DNA from: an uncultured Acidobacteriota bacterium
Lineage (GTDB): Bacteria; Acidobacteriota; Terriglobia; UBA7540
Length of the DNA: 55,125 nt
Reading direction: 5' to 3'
Assembly: GCA_937900045.1 (NCBI GenBank)
Contig: CALCEB010000238.1
Span: 1-55,125, forward strand
This document shows positions 1 through 8,851 of the stretch, piece by piece. Each line of letters begins with the position of its first letter. The stretch's first letter is position 1. The position numbers were made by a program, and so were the translations under genes. The notes beneath the pieces are model-generated. The model had not been told where the DNA came from, ran no database searches, and worked only from the letters and a program-made list of their open reading frames with translations.

Positions 1-2
1 GA

Positions 3-785
3 GCGGGGAAACTCGTTCGATGGTTCGCGCCCAGCCCGCCCGCAACGCCCCCGCCCGGCTGCTCTGTCACCCAATCGACATCCTTGGCGCGCGACCGTCT
101 GGGCCGCTCCTGGTGGACTTGGAATGGCAACGTTTATGCGGGCATCCCGGCCCTATGCCGCCCGGATTTTGCGCCCGGAGATCCCCAGCCGTTCATCGAT
201 GGCCGCCACTTGCGAAGGGTTTTGATCGACCGGAATGGCAACCGCTTCTTTGAAACGATTCTGGCGGGCGGACGGGTCGGCGAATATGTAATCTCCCGGC
301 CTTCGGAAACGCCTCCCCGCACCGCCATCCGGCTGACTCAGCTTTCACCCGATTCGGTTCGCTTGGATTTTTCCGCATTAACACCAGGAAGAGTTCTGTT
401 TACCTGGCGCGTTGACGGCGGCCCTTGGAGCGCGCCCCAGACGCAGAAATTCTCTATTCTCGACTCACTATCAGCCGGAAGACACGAAATTGAAGCGAAC
501 TCAATGGATTCGCGGCTGGAGATGGACCCGGCGCCTGCCTCCGCGCGCGTTGACATTCTTGTGAAACCAGAGGCACAGATCGCGGCGCTCATAACCACTC
601 TTTCGAGCGCCAAAACGGATGACGCGCGCGAGGCCGCCGTCGCAGCTCTCGCGAAGCAGCCGCCCACCCGGGTGCTTCCTGCTTTGCAGGCAGCCCGTGA
701 TCATGCCAGCAGCGCCGCGCGCTTTTGGATCGATGCCACGATCCAGCAAATTCAGCAAGCACACCCACCGCGAGATTTCCAATAG
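3..785 (+). CDS. C-terminal part of a propeller / Y_Y_Y-like sensor protein (5' end outside the window)
   Basis: The reading frame is open from the first bases of the window with no stop or convincing start, so this is the 3' end of a longer gene. A TTG at 84 is possible but would cut into the conserved part. The first third, rich in Gly and Trp with RNGNRFF, resembles a last beta-propeller blade. The middle (TPGRVLFTWRVDGGPW, then SAGRHEIEANSMD) has the pattern of the Y_Y_Y domain that follows the propeller in two-component-regulator propeller sensors. The last 75 residues are Ala-rich and helical, HEAT-like. There is no kinase or DNA-binding domain, so the protein probably ends as an extracytoplasmic sensor or ligand-binding protein. 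The family assignment is by pattern only. Confidence 0.6.
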   Translation, partial: AGKLVRWFAPSPPATPPPGCSVTQSTSLARDRLGRSWWTWNGNVYAGIPALCRPDFAPGDPQPFIDGRHLRRVLIDRNGNRFFETILAGGRVGEYVISRPSETPPRTAIRLTQLSPDSVRLDFSALTPGRVLFTWRVDGGPWSAPQTQKFSILDSLSAGRHEIEANSMDSRLEMDPAPASARVDILVKPEAQIAALITTLSSAKTDDAREAAVAALAKQPPTRVLPALQAARDHASSAARFWIDATIQQIQQAHPPRDFQ

Positions 786-1011
786 AGGCCGATGGCATTC
801 CCCGGCTGGTATTCCCTCCAGAACCGAACAGCGGCGTTGCCCAATAACCCCGATGGTTCATGATCTTGCTGTCGAGACCGGCAGGGTGGACAACACGTGA
901 GCCACATTCCTCGAAAGAAATGTGGACCAGCGTCCTGTCAGGGCGGATGCGAAAGTTGCGCTTGCTCTCGTATAGTAGCCACGAGGCGGACGTTCGCAAG
1001 TTGCCCGAAGG
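786..1011. other. Convergent intergenic region
   Basis: Lies between two convergent genes. It holds a short hairpin at 902-925 (7-bp arms CCACATT/AATGTGG) that may act as a weak terminator, without a clear T tract. A minus-strand frame crosses it, but its protein is not recognisable. Confidence 0.3.
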
Positions 1012-2838
1012 TCAGGGCCCGGCGCTTGCCCCCTCAGCCTTATTCACCAGCATACGCATGAACGAATCTTGGGGGAAAATGGCTAGTTCCTGGCGCATTA
1101 CCTGAAGCGCATCGGTGTATTGCTGTTTAGAAATGTATTGAAGAGCTAAAACCTTATATAAGCGCGCGGAGTAAGGATTGAGAGCAATGGCGCGCTTGAG
1201 CAGATCAATCGAATCGTTCAAATGTCCAGCGCGGGCCAAAAGGTTGGAAAGAAGCTCAAAGTCCGAGGGCAACGCCGAGCCCCTCTTAATGGCCTCCGTC
1301 AATTCGCCCGTGGCCTCTTCGAGGGCCTCGGGCGTTCCTTCTTTCATCTTGTTCCTTGCCAGCGCCGAGAGGACTAACGGATCATTCGAGTTCTCCTGGG
1401 CTAATTGGCGGAGAACCTTTTCATACGACGCTTGATACTCTGGGTGTGAAGCCATCAATTCTCCGTAAGCTTTAAAGAGAACGACCGGGGCCACGGGGCG
1501 ATTTTCCCTGCCTGGAATAGCATCTATGTGATAAAGGCCGGGCAGAGCGGCCGTGGTTTGATGAAAGGCGGATTTCGGAAACGGCTCTCCCTCCTTCGCA
1601 ATAATACGGTGGTCGGTCAGGACCGAGTGGGAAATTGTTCTCACCGGCCGCTTCGGCATGTGGCAACCTGCGCAGTTATCCGGCGTGGATTTCGCGAGCC
1701 GTGTTTGAAGCGGTAAGGTACAACTGTTTTCCGTGTGGCAGGTCAGGCACTTCTGGCGATAGAAAGCCGGCGCCTCTGATGGCGAAGGTTGTTGATGCGG
1801 GTCGTGGCAGGTGGCGCAGGAAAGCTTGCCGGCGCTTTCCCGGTAGCACTTACTCAGGATCATGAGTTCGTAATGCTGAAGGAGCGGAGACTGCGGAAGA
1901 GTCGCTCGAGTCAAGGGAACCTGGAAGACCGCCACCGTATTGTCCAGTGGCGTTCCGGGCCGGAAATCCGCATATTTCTTTCCTGGCTGCAGAACTCGTG
2001 TGTCACCGCCCTGGTGACAGTTCATGCAAATATTATCGGCCAGCCAGTTTGAAATCTTGGCAGGGTTTACGATGGAATAATCGATCCTGCCTGAGATGAG
2101 CTCCGCCTTCTCCCGTTGTTGGACGTGCAACTGTCCGGGACCGTGACAAGTCTCGCATCCAATGGCAAGCTCGCGGAAGGGCGGGTCCTGGAAAAGCCCA
2201 TCCCGATCCATCACTGGCCGGGGCCGCCCGCTGTGACAAAAAATACACCGTGCTGCGATCGGCCGGCTGAAACCATAATCCGCAAATTCATAACCCGGCG
2301 AAAGCTCCCATATCCCGGAGTTGTGGTAATAGGAGAGCGGGGCCTCGAACAAGTAATGTCCCGTCCTGATGATGTAACCAAGCCCATTTCTTCCGGACCC
2401 AATGACGTAAGCAATCTGCTGGACATTTCTGAATATGTCTTTCCCGTCAGGCCCGAGCTGAAATTCGCTCTGATAAAGATTTGAGCCTTCGCGGAAGATT
2501 GAAAAATAACGGTCGAGTTTCTGATCATGAACGGTGATAGGTTCCGGAATCCTCGTCAACTGCGTTGGGTCGCTGGGGAGAGCCATCGACCGGCCCATAT
2601 CAGTCTTCATGAATCTGTCGTAAATATCCCGATGACACTTCGCGCACACTTCTGACCCGGTGTAGCCAACGCCTGGCGCCGTGTTTTCGAAGGCCGGGTA
2701 ATTCGGCGATGAATTGGAGGATGATTTCCTGACCTGCGCGGCAAGGTTTTGAGGAACAAAGAAGACCAGCACGATGATCATCGTACTGAACCACAGCACC
2801 TGACTCAAACCGCGCCGCCGGTGATAACCGTGTGTCAT
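1012..2838 (-). CDS. Exported seven-haem cytochrome c with C-terminal TPR region
   Basis: 608 residues. The N-terminus is basic (HRRRG) followed by a hydrophobic stretch ending near NLAAQ, a Sec signal peptide. Seven CXXCH haem c sites are visible in order: CAKCH, CIFCH, CETCH, CMNCH, CATCH, CLTCH and CAGCH. This resembles the cytochrome c554/doubled-CXXCH group of periplasmic electron-transfer proteins. After about residue 420 there are no more haem sites and the chain becomes TPR-like (NPYSARLYKVLALQYISKQQY). The cytochrome plus TPR architecture is frequent in Acidobacteriota and Planctomycetes. The ATG has a GAGG stretch upstream. No oxidoreductase partner is adjacent, so the electron donor and acceptor are unknown. 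Confidence 0.85.
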   Translation of the reverse strand: MTHGYHRRRGLSQVLWFSTMIIVLVFFVPQNLAAQVRKSSSNSSPNYPAFENTAPGVGYTGSEVCAKCHRDIYDRFMKTDMGRSMALPSDPTQLTRIPEPITVHDQKLDRYFSIFREGSNLYQSEFQLGPDGKDIFRNVQQIAYVIGSGRNGLGYIIRTGHYLFEAPLSYYHNSGIWELSPGYEFADYGFSRPIAARCIFCHSGRPRPVMDRDGLFQDPPFRELAIGCETCHGPGQLHVQQREKAELISGRIDYSIVNPAKISNWLADNICMNCHQGGDTRVLQPGKKYADFRPGTPLDNTVAVFQVPLTRATLPQSPLLQHYELMILSKCYRESAGKLSCATCHDPHQQPSPSEAPAFYRQKCLTCHTENSCTLPLQTRLAKSTPDNCAGCHMPKRPVRTISHSVLTDHRIIAKEGEPFPKSAFHQTTAALPGLYHIDAIPGRENRPVAPVVLFKAYGELMASHPEYQASYEKVLRQLAQENSNDPLVLSALARNKMKEGTPEALEEATGELTEAIKRGSALPSDFELLSNLLARAGHLNDSIDLLKRAIALNPYSARLYKVLALQYISKQQYTDALQVMRQELAIFPQDSFMRMLVNKAEGASAGP

Positions 2839-2885
2839 CCGATTTGCCTCGGAGGCCTAGCCCCCTCACCCGGCGCTTGCGCGCC

Positions 2886-2911
2886 GCCCTCTCCCCCAAG
2901 GGGGCGAGGGC
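2886..2911. repeat. GC-rich hairpin between the cytochrome gene and the TPR remnant
   Basis: The arms GCCCTC-T-CCCCC and GGGGG-C-GAGGGC pair around an AA loop. They follow a second GC-rich stretch at about 2860-2885 (CCCTCACCCGGCGC). This kind of sequence recurs as an intergenic repeat in many genomes. It may terminate transcription coming from the remnant upstream, but there is no T tract on either strand. Confidence 0.45.
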
Positions 2912-2941
2912 AGAATCTCCCAAGTTCTTTGCCGGCTGCGC

Positions 2942-3386
2942 TTAATTCGAGTTGGCTGCCCGCTTCCCTTGAGATTGCAAAATTTGGACCGCCTTCAAGG
3001 CATCGGGATCATCCGGTTTCAGTTTCAAAGCCAAGTTCAGCTCGCGCTCGGCGCTGGCAAAATCACCCTTGCGGCTATAGATCAAGCCAAGATTCTTATG
3101 GAGCGTCTCACCCTGCGCGCAATTGCCGCATAAGGCCAGGGCTTGTTGGATATCCGCAACCGCCTGCCCCCAATTGCGCGCATCGGCTGCCTGCAAGCCA
3201 AAATTGCCGAGCGTCTGAATGCGATCGGTGAGTTGTTGCTGTTTTTGCAGAGATCGAAAGCGGGCCATGTGCGCCTCGCCTTGGGGATCACCCTGTTTTT
3301 CCAATTGCTGTTCCAAGCTATAAAGAGCTTTTGAATTGTTGGGGTCGGCATCAATCGCTTGGCGCCAATGCGCAATCGCGTCGTTG
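2942..3386 (-). pseudogene. C-terminal fragment of a TPR protein, fused behind a LacI fragment
   Basis: About 145 residues of clear TPR sequence (AIAHWRQAIDADPNNSKALY near the start, GDFASAERELNLALKLKPDD near the end). The open frame continues upstream to 3739, but there the translation is nonsense because another gene fragment occupies a different frame of the same DNA. The TPR homology starts abruptly at about 3386, where the LacI fragment ends. It therefore has no proper start, signal peptide or ribosome binding site and is best read as a gene remnant. Confidence 0.65.
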
Positions 3387-3658
3387 GCTGTGTCCCAATT
3401 CGATGAGGTGGCGAGTGGCTTGGTAACCCGCTTAAAAATTGTCGATGACGATGGCGCTTCCCTTGAATCCCAGGGGCAACCGGTCAACGAGAACCAACGG
3501 GCAGAGCCCCCGGCTGATTTGGGCCATGTGCTGGTGCCCGGAAGCGAGCAGGATGCCATCCACGCGCCTGGAATACAAAGCCGACAAGTGCAGATCTTCT
3601 TCATCGGGCTCCACATTCGTCGTACAGAGGATAACCGCGTATCCCGCTTGATGGCTGG
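3385..3658 (-). pseudogene. LacI-family regulator fragment with an in-frame stop
   Basis: Reads as the start of a LacI ligand-binding domain: QAGYAVILCTTNVEPDEEDL, SRRVDGILLASG, then PLVLVDRLPLGF and IVIDNF. A TAA at 3432-3434 interrupts it, yet the same frame continues beyond the stop with AGYQATRHLIELGH, exactly what follows in LacI proteins. The helix-turn-helix and the C-terminal half are missing. The 5' edge abuts the alpha-L-fucosidase fragment at about 3658 and the 3' edge abuts the TPR fragment. It is non-functional. Confidence 0.8.
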
Positions 3659-3894
3659 CGCGCGTACCAATCGCCTTGTTCGACCCCGGACTGGGGTCCC
3701 CAATGCGCCCAGATTCCAAACTTCGCATCCCGATACCATTCGGGAGTCTGGTACTTCTGTAAAGATTCTCGCGTTCCTTCAAATGGGCCCTTTTGAATGC
3801 CGAGGCCGCTCTGGGCGCACAGCTTTCGGCCAAGTACCAGCGCCGGTGCTGCGCCCACGAGCAATTTCGCCGCCGTTCGTCGAGTGATCCGCAT
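3658..3894 (-). pseudogene. N-terminal fragment of an alpha-L-fucosidase (GH29)
   Basis: Starts at ATG 3894 behind an AGAGGA ribosome binding site, with a Tat-like leader (MRITRRTAAKLLVGAAPALV). The GH29 N-terminus follows: YQTPEWYRDAKFGIWAHWGPQ then VEQGDWYAR. After about 79 residues the homology stops in the middle of a conserved region and LacI sequence begins in another frame. GH29 enzymes are usually over 400 residues, so most of the catalytic domain is lost. A fucosidase next to a sugar-acid dehydratase would fit a former plant- or mucin-glycan catabolic operon (inference). Confidence 0.8.
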
Positions 3895-4080
3895 CAAACC
3901 GTCCTCTGCATCAAGAATGTGAGTGCTGGTTCAGACTGCGCTGGCCAGCCGGAGATGGATTGGCTCTCCGAACCCCAAAGCCATCCATCGTTCCGGGTCT
4001 TTCCGGCCTCATTAGCGCCAGCGCGTCTCGCCGGACATCGGCCACGCCCTCAGCGAACCCGTTCCCGGCGAAAGAAAGCT

Positions 4081-5454
4081 TCAGCTCCACAACCGGTCCC
4101 ACGATCGCTCTCCGTCCCACTCGTGAGTAGATTCGAAGTAGCCGGTGCCGGGCTTCAAATGCTGCTTCACAACGTCCTCGTTCAGGGTCACGCCAAGGCC
4201 AGGCAGATCCGGGACTGTGATATATCCTTTGTCGATGATGGGCTTGGCGGCGCCTTCCACCAAGTCCTGCCACCAAGGAACATCGAGCGCATGATTTTCA
4301 AGCGCCAGGAAATTCTCCGTGGCCGCGGCGCAGTGAACGCTAGCCATGCAGCCGATGGGCGTCCCGGCAAAGTGCATGGCCATGGGGACGCCGTACTCCA
4401 TTGCCGAATCGCCAATCTTCTTGGTTTCGTAAATTCCGCCGGAGGTCGCAAGGTCTGGATGAATCTTGCTGACGGCATGATTCTCGCACAGCTTGATAAA
4501 ATCTTCCTTCAGGTAGATATCCTCTCCGGTCAGCGTGGGCGTAGGGCTTTCCTTTGTGATCCGCTTCAACAGGCCGGTGTACTGCCACGGGATCACATCC
4601 TCGATCCACGAAAGGTTGTATTTCTCATAAGCCTGACCCAGGCGGATGCATGACTTCACGCCAATATGGCCGAGATGGTCCATGGAAAGCGGAATTTCCA
4701 TTCCTACCGCTTCACGGACGGCGGCTACATACTCACAGAGTTTGGCGATGCCCTTGTCCGTCACTTCGGTAGCAAGGAACGGATGCGGAAGAAAAGTTTC
4801 CTCCCATCGGCTCAGTCCCGAGGGCTCTGTCACGGCGCCGGGAAGGTCCTGGATCATGTTGATTCCCAGATCCATTTTCAGCCAGGTCAGGCCCATCTGT
4901 TCCTTGCGAATTTTCATGCGCTGGGCGTAAATCCTGGGATCTTTGGACTCGGTGGTATCCGCATAAATGCGGATCTTGTCGCGAAATTTGCCCCCCAGCA
5001 TTTGGTAAATGGGGACGCCATACACTTTACCGGCGATGTCCCACAGCGCCATCTCGATGGAGACAACGCCGCCCGCCTGCCTCGCAGGGCCGCCGAATTG
5101 CTTGATCTTGCGGAATATATAGTCAATGCGGAGCGGATTCTCACCCATGATACGGCTCTTCAGCATCAGGGCATAAGTCGGACTGGCGCCATCGCGGACT
5201 TCGCCGAGGCCGTAAACGCCCTGGTTGGTGTCGAGGCGAATGATGGGGCAAGGGCTAGGCCCCGGTTTCACGACGGTTGCTACGCGCAGGTCAGTGATCT
5301 TCAGGCTCGATGGGCTTGAGTGAGTATTGACGTTGTGGATTTGCGGTCCCGCGCCCGCTTCGGCGTCCGTACCCAGGAGCGCGCCACTCATCATAGCAGC
5401 AGAGCTCTTCAAAACACTGCGGCGATCCATCCTCATCTCATCCTGGTTCGGCAT
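4081..5454 (-). CDS. Mandelate racemase/muconate lactonizing enzyme family protein (sugar-acid dehydratase-like)
   Basis: 457 residues with a twin-arginine-type leader (DRRSVLKSSAAMMSGALLG). A second ATG at 5436 just before MDRRS is an equally good start. The enolase-superfamily layout is visible: an N-terminal capping domain, the barrel strand WLKMDLGIN, metal-site strands at LSMDHLG, SWIEDVIP and LTGEDIY, and the late strand VPMAMHFAGTPIG that supplies a catalytic-type His. Members abstract the alpha proton of an acid sugar, usually to dehydrate galactonate-, gluconate- or fuconate-like substrates; the substrate cannot be read here. It is 28 bp downstream of an RraA remnant and upstream of the fucosidase remnant, so it may be the last intact gene of a decaying operon. 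Confidence 0.75.
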   Translation of the reverse strand: MPNQDEMRMDRRSVLKSSAAMMSGALLGTDAEAGAGPQIHNVNTHSSPSSLKITDLRVATVVKPGPSPCPIIRLDTNQGVYGLGEVRDGASPTYALMLKSRIMGENPLRIDYIFRKIKQFGGPARQAGGVVSIEMALWDIAGKVYGVPIYQMLGGKFRDKIRIYADTTESKDPRIYAQRMKIRKEQMGLTWLKMDLGINMIQDLPGAVTEPSGLSRWEETFLPHPFLATEVTDKGIAKLCEYVAAVREAVGMEIPLSMDHLGHIGVKSCIRLGQAYEKYNLSWIEDVIPWQYTGLLKRITKESPTPTLTGEDIYLKEDFIKLCENHAVSKIHPDLATSGGIYETKKIGDSAMEYGVPMAMHFAGTPIGCMASVHCAAATENFLALENHALDVPWWQDLVEGAAKPIIDKGYITVPDLPGLGVTLNEDVVKQHLKPGTGYFESTHEWDGERSWDRLWS

Positions 5455-5482
5455 GGCTTTTCTCCTCCCGGCAGTCCGCTTT

Positions 5483-5945
5483 TCAGTGGCCGTTCACTTG
5501 CAGTTTGGAGCCCTTGTAGGCGGCCCATTGGTTGAATTCTTCGATCATCTTGTTAGTCCATCGCCCGTCAATCTGCCCAGGTGTGTATTTCTGCTGGTGC
5601 AGCATCGGGTGTCCCCAATCGTCGATCAGGTGAGTGACCTCGCCCGGTCACCCGCCTGTTTGCAAAGTTGCGGCAGAATGAACGCGATTCCCTCCGGATC
5701 GGAGACCGCCACATCACCCGGCATCACGGTAGCATGGCTAATGCGAACGGGAAGATTGATTCCCACCCGCATGACGTTCCTCAAGCCTGAGGGCTCGACG
5801 CCGCGCACGTACACCTGAAAACCGTGAATCTCCTCCATGCCCGTCTGGCTGCGGACCGAGCCAGTTCCGCAGTACCGTACCACCACTCCCCGGCCACGCC
5901 TAGAAAATTCGCCAACAAGGTTATCAAAAAGTGCAGAATGCCGGC
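5483..5945 (-). pseudogene. RraA-like (aldolase/demethylmenaquinone methyltransferase-like) remnant, truncated and frameshifted
   Basis: The minus strand encodes an RraA-family core (GMEEIHGFQVYVRGVEPSGL, VGINLPVRISHATVMPGD, DPEGIAFILPQL). That frame then ends at a stop near 5626. The family-like C-terminus (LIDDWGHPM, GQIDGRWTNKMIEEF) continues in another frame to a TGA at 5483-5485, so a small indel near 5640 splits the gene. The N-terminal part before FDNLVGEF is also missing. RraA-like proteins often act as aldolases in sugar-acid catabolic clusters, which fits the dehydratase just downstream. Confidence 0.65.
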
Positions 5946-5986
5946 AATCAACTGACGCAATGGGGCGCCGCGACCTTCGCTTTATT

Positions 5987-6017
5987 TTGGGCAAAATTAA
6001 CTTAGATTTGCTATCCT
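5987..6017 (+). promoter_or_regulatory. Candidate promoter of the APC permease
   Basis: TTGGGC at 5987-5992 and an extended -10 (TG at 6009-6010, TATCCT at 6012-6017) with a 19-bp spacer, about 50 bp before the permease ATG. The -35 is weak; the extended -10 carries the call. Confidence 0.35.
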
Positions 6018-6066
6018 CACCGTTCGTTTAACTTAAGAATCCTACGACCCTTGGACGGCTCTGAAC

Positions 6067-7461
6067 ATGAATCAGTCCTCAGCCCCGGCACAAACAACCG
6101 CAGGAGGCGCGCCCAGACTGCGCCGCGTTCTCACCCTCTCGGATTTGATCTTCTATGGCATTGTTTTGATCCAACCTATCGCCCCCGTACCGCTGTTTGG
6201 CGTCGCCCAGAAGCTTTCGGACGGTCACTTCGTGACCACTATCCTGATTGCCATGTTCGCCATGATGATTACGGCATTCAGCTACGGCCGCATGGCGGCC
6301 ATCTATCCGGCAGCCGGTTCGGCTTATACTTACGTCGGCAAGGGCCTCAATCTCCACCTGGGCTTTCTGGCGGGCTGGGCCATGTTGCTGGACTATCTCT
6401 TACAGCCGCTCATCAATACCATCTGGATTGCAACGGCCATTCACAGCCGGTATATCCCCAAAATGCCCTACGCTGTTGCCGCGCTCTTCGTCATCGGTAT
6501 CGTGACCGTTCTCAATTTACGCGGCATCAAATCCTCAGCTCGCGCCAACAAAGTCCTGCTCGCCTTCATGTGCGTTGTCATCGCTGCTTTCGTGGGCTTG
6601 GCCGTTCATTACCTTTGGCATTCCGGCGGCTGGGGAGGACTCTTCTCGATTCAGCCGTTTTACGACCCGAAAACTTTCAGTTCTCATAAAATCTGGATGG
6701 CCACTTCGTTTGCGGCGCTGACTTACATCGGTTTTGACGGCGTGACCACGCTTTCCGAGGACGTTGAAAACCCCAAGCGTAATGTTCTGCTGGCCACCGT
6801 CATCGTCTGCTTGTTTACCGGAGTCTTCGGCGGACTGGAGGTTTATCTGGGGCAACGGGTGTGGCCCAATTGGCGGACTTTTCCGAATCTGGAAACGGCG
6901 TTCATGGACGTTTGCCATCGCGTCGGCGGCTCGGTCTTATTCCAGGCGATGGGCGCGGTTCTGATCCTCGCGGCGTTTGGAAGCGCCTTGAATGGCGGTT
7001 TGGGCGCAGCCCGATTGCTTTTTGGTATGGGGCGCGACGGCGTAATGCCCAAGAAAATCTTTGGATATCTCAGCCCCGGCAGCAGCACGCCCACATATAA
7101 TATTCTGATTATCAGCGCCCTGGCTTTGGGTGGCGCGATAGGTCTGAATTACATCGGCAACGCTTACGAACACGCTGGAGAACTCCTCAACTTCGGCGCC
7201 TTCCTGGCCTTCATGGGAGTGAACTTTGCCACCTTCTGGCAGTTCACCGTGGTGCGGCGTCCGGGCTACAAGCGGCGGGTTATGGCTGATGCCATTTTGC
7301 CGCTCTTTGGATTCGTTTTCTGCGCCCTGATCTGGTGGAACCTTAACTCGCTTGCCAAAACCGTGGGCGGCATCTGGTTCTTGATCGGCCTCATTTATGT
7401 CGGGATCACGACGAATGGGTTTCGCACTCAACCTGCTGCCATCGACTTCAGCGAGTCGTGA
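6067..7461 (+). CDS. APC-superfamily amino acid/amine permease
   Basis: 464 residues, almost entirely hydrophobic with about 12 predicted membrane helices. The N-terminus RRVLTLSDLIFYGIVLIQPIAP matches the first helix of APC transporters. YPAAGSAYTYVGKGL is the conserved helix 2-3 signature, and FDGVTTLSEDVENPKRN is the typical helix 6-loop region. Members import amino acids or amines by H+ or Na+ symport or by exchange; the substrate is not deducible. It is divergent from the sugar-acid remnants and is followed 64 bp later by an NCS1 permease on the same strand, probably co-transcribed. No strong Shine-Dalgarno sequence precedes the ATG. Confidence 0.85.
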   Translation: MNQSSAPAQTTAGGAPRLRRVLTLSDLIFYGIVLIQPIAPVPLFGVAQKLSDGHFVTTILIAMFAMMITAFSYGRMAAIYPAAGSAYTYVGKGLNLHLGFLAGWAMLLDYLLQPLINTIWIATAIHSRYIPKMPYAVAALFVIGIVTVLNLRGIKSSARANKVLLAFMCVVIAAFVGLAVHYLWHSGGWGGLFSIQPFYDPKTFSSHKIWMATSFAALTYIGFDGVTTLSEDVENPKRNVLLATVIVCLFTGVFGGLEVYLGQRVWPNWRTFPNLETAFMDVCHRVGGSVLFQAMGAVLILAAFGSALNGGLGAARLLFGMGRDGVMPKKIFGYLSPGSSTPTYNILIISALALGGAIGLNYIGNAYEHAGELLNFGAFLAFMGVNFATFWQFTVVRRPGYKRRVMADAILPLFGFVFCALIWWNLNSLAKTVGGIWFLIGLIYVGITTNGFRTQPAAIDFSES

Positions 7462-7525
7462 GGCTTGACAGGGCCGGTTATATTTGTTGTTTCTTGAAAT
7501 CAACTCCCTCATTGTCAAGGTGACC

Positions 7526-8851
7526 ATGCCATCCAAACTGCCTGATTACGTGAAGGCGTCAATTCCGATCCCGCCTGACAAACGGGCGCCGTGGTACAAG
7601 AATACCTTTCCATCCTACGCGGGGATTTTCCTTTGGGTCGGCTTCTATCTGGGCATCGCCGGCCCGACTTTGGATCAGGGGACCGTCGCAGCGTGCATGC
7701 TGGGCCTGGTGGTGGCGGGGTTGCTATGTTTCGCACTTTACTACTACGTTCCCGGAATGCTGGGCATGCAGACGGGCCGCACGCTCTATATCGTTGGAAC
7801 TTCCACCTTCGGGACCACTGGTGGCTACGTGATGCCCGGTCTTCTGATGGGCCTCCTGCAATTAGGCTGGATCGCGGTGGGCACTTGGATTTCGGCGGAC
7901 TTTATCTTGAAGGGACTTCACAAGGATTCGAAGACCCTTTTTACCGGGATCGTGTTGGTGTGGGTTTACGGTCTCGCCTGGGTTGCCATCAAGGGAATCA
8001 AATACGTCGCCAAAGTTGCTCAGGTCCTGAACTGGGTGCCGCTCATTATGATTGTCATCGTATTCTGGGCAAACCGAGACGGAATCCCCAACTACCGTCC
8101 CACTCATCCGGATCCCTGGAGCGGGTTCCTGGCGACACTGGCCGTGGTAATCGGCTTCTTTGCAACAGCGGGTGCGGCGGGCACAGATTTCGGCATGAGT
8201 AATCGCAATCGAGGCGATGTTTTTTGGGGCGGTTTGACGGGTATCACCTTGCCCATTATCGTGGCGGGTGGACTACCCATCCTGGCCGTCGCGGGCTACA
8301 TCGGAAGCAGCGGAGACCGCGCGAATTATGCTTATACGGTGGCGATTGCCCACGTGGGTGTGCTCGCTCCCGTGATGTTCTTCCTGTTTGCTGCGGCGTC
8401 CGTGGTGCCCGTCTGCTTTTCTTCTTTTATCGCAGCCAATAGCTTTGCCACGATGTTGCCTAAGATTCCACGTACCGTTTCCACGCTGATTGGCGTCACC
8501 CTCAGCGCCGTCCTGGCCATCACCGGCATCGCCCAGAATCTGGTGGGCTTTTTCACGATTGTCGGAGCGTCTTTCGGACCCATCTGCGGAGCCATGGTGG
8601 CGGATTACCTCCTGGCCGGGAAAAAATGGTCGGGACCCCGGCGCGGCATCAATTGGGCCGGGTATGCCGCATGGGCCATAGGTTTTGCAGTGGGCATTCT
8701 GGGAAGCATTCCAGGGGTGCCCTCCAGTTGGGTTCAGGCTGACCGGCCCGCGGTTCTTTTTTCTTTTCTGGTAGGCTTCGCGGTTTATTACCTGCTGTCA
8801 ATAGCAGGAATAAGGCCGGAAGTTGTGCCACCGGAAGAATTGAGCCGCTGA
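7526..8851 (+). CDS. NCS1-family purine/cytosine/allantoin-type permease
   Basis: The start is placed at ATG 7526 (MPSKLPDYV) because AAGGTGA lies just upstream; an in-frame ATG at 7484 would add 14 residues without such a site. About 12 membrane helices. YKNTFPSYAGIFLWVGFYLG is the NCS1 helix 1 region, WISADFILKGL the following helix, and GFFATAGAAGTDFGMSNRN the helix 6 region with the family's acidic/Asn pattern. NCS1 carriers import nucleobases or related ureides with H+ or Na+. Together with the urease 25 kb away this hints at nitrogen salvage from purines or ureides, but no ureide-degrading enzyme is present in the window. Confidence 0.8.
   Translation: MPSKLPDYVKASIPIPPDKRAPWYKNTFPSYAGIFLWVGFYLGIAGPTLDQGTVAACMLGLVVAGLLCFALYYYVPGMLGMQTGRTLYIVGTSTFGTTGGYVMPGLLMGLLQLGWIAVGTWISADFILKGLHKDSKTLFTGIVLVWVYGLAWVAIKGIKYVAKVAQVLNWVPLIMIVIVFWANRDGIPNYRPTHPDPWSGFLATLAVVIGFFATAGAAGTDFGMSNRNRGDVFWGGLTGITLPIIVAGGLPILAVAGYIGSSGDRANYAYTVAIAHVGVLAPVMFFLFAAASVVPVCFSSFIAANSFATMLPKIPRTVSTLIGVTLSAVLAITGIAQNLVGFFTIVGASFGPICGAMVADYLLAGKKWSGPRRGINWAGYAAWAIGFAVGILGSIPGVPSSWVQADRPAVLFSFLVGFAVYYLLSIAGIRPEVVPPEELSR

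Noticed and set aside
589..999. 136-codon minus-strand frame across the end of the first gene
   Set aside because: Antisense to coding sequence and not recognisable; probably chance in GC-rich DNA.
3911..4276. 121-codon minus-strand frame between the dehydratase and the fucosidase remnant
   Set aside because: It overlaps the dehydratase in another frame and the rest has no recognisable homology; treated as a shadow.
7465..7484. TTGACA and TATATT before the NCS1 permease
   Set aside because: The two boxes are only 8 bp apart, so they cannot form one sigma-70 promoter.
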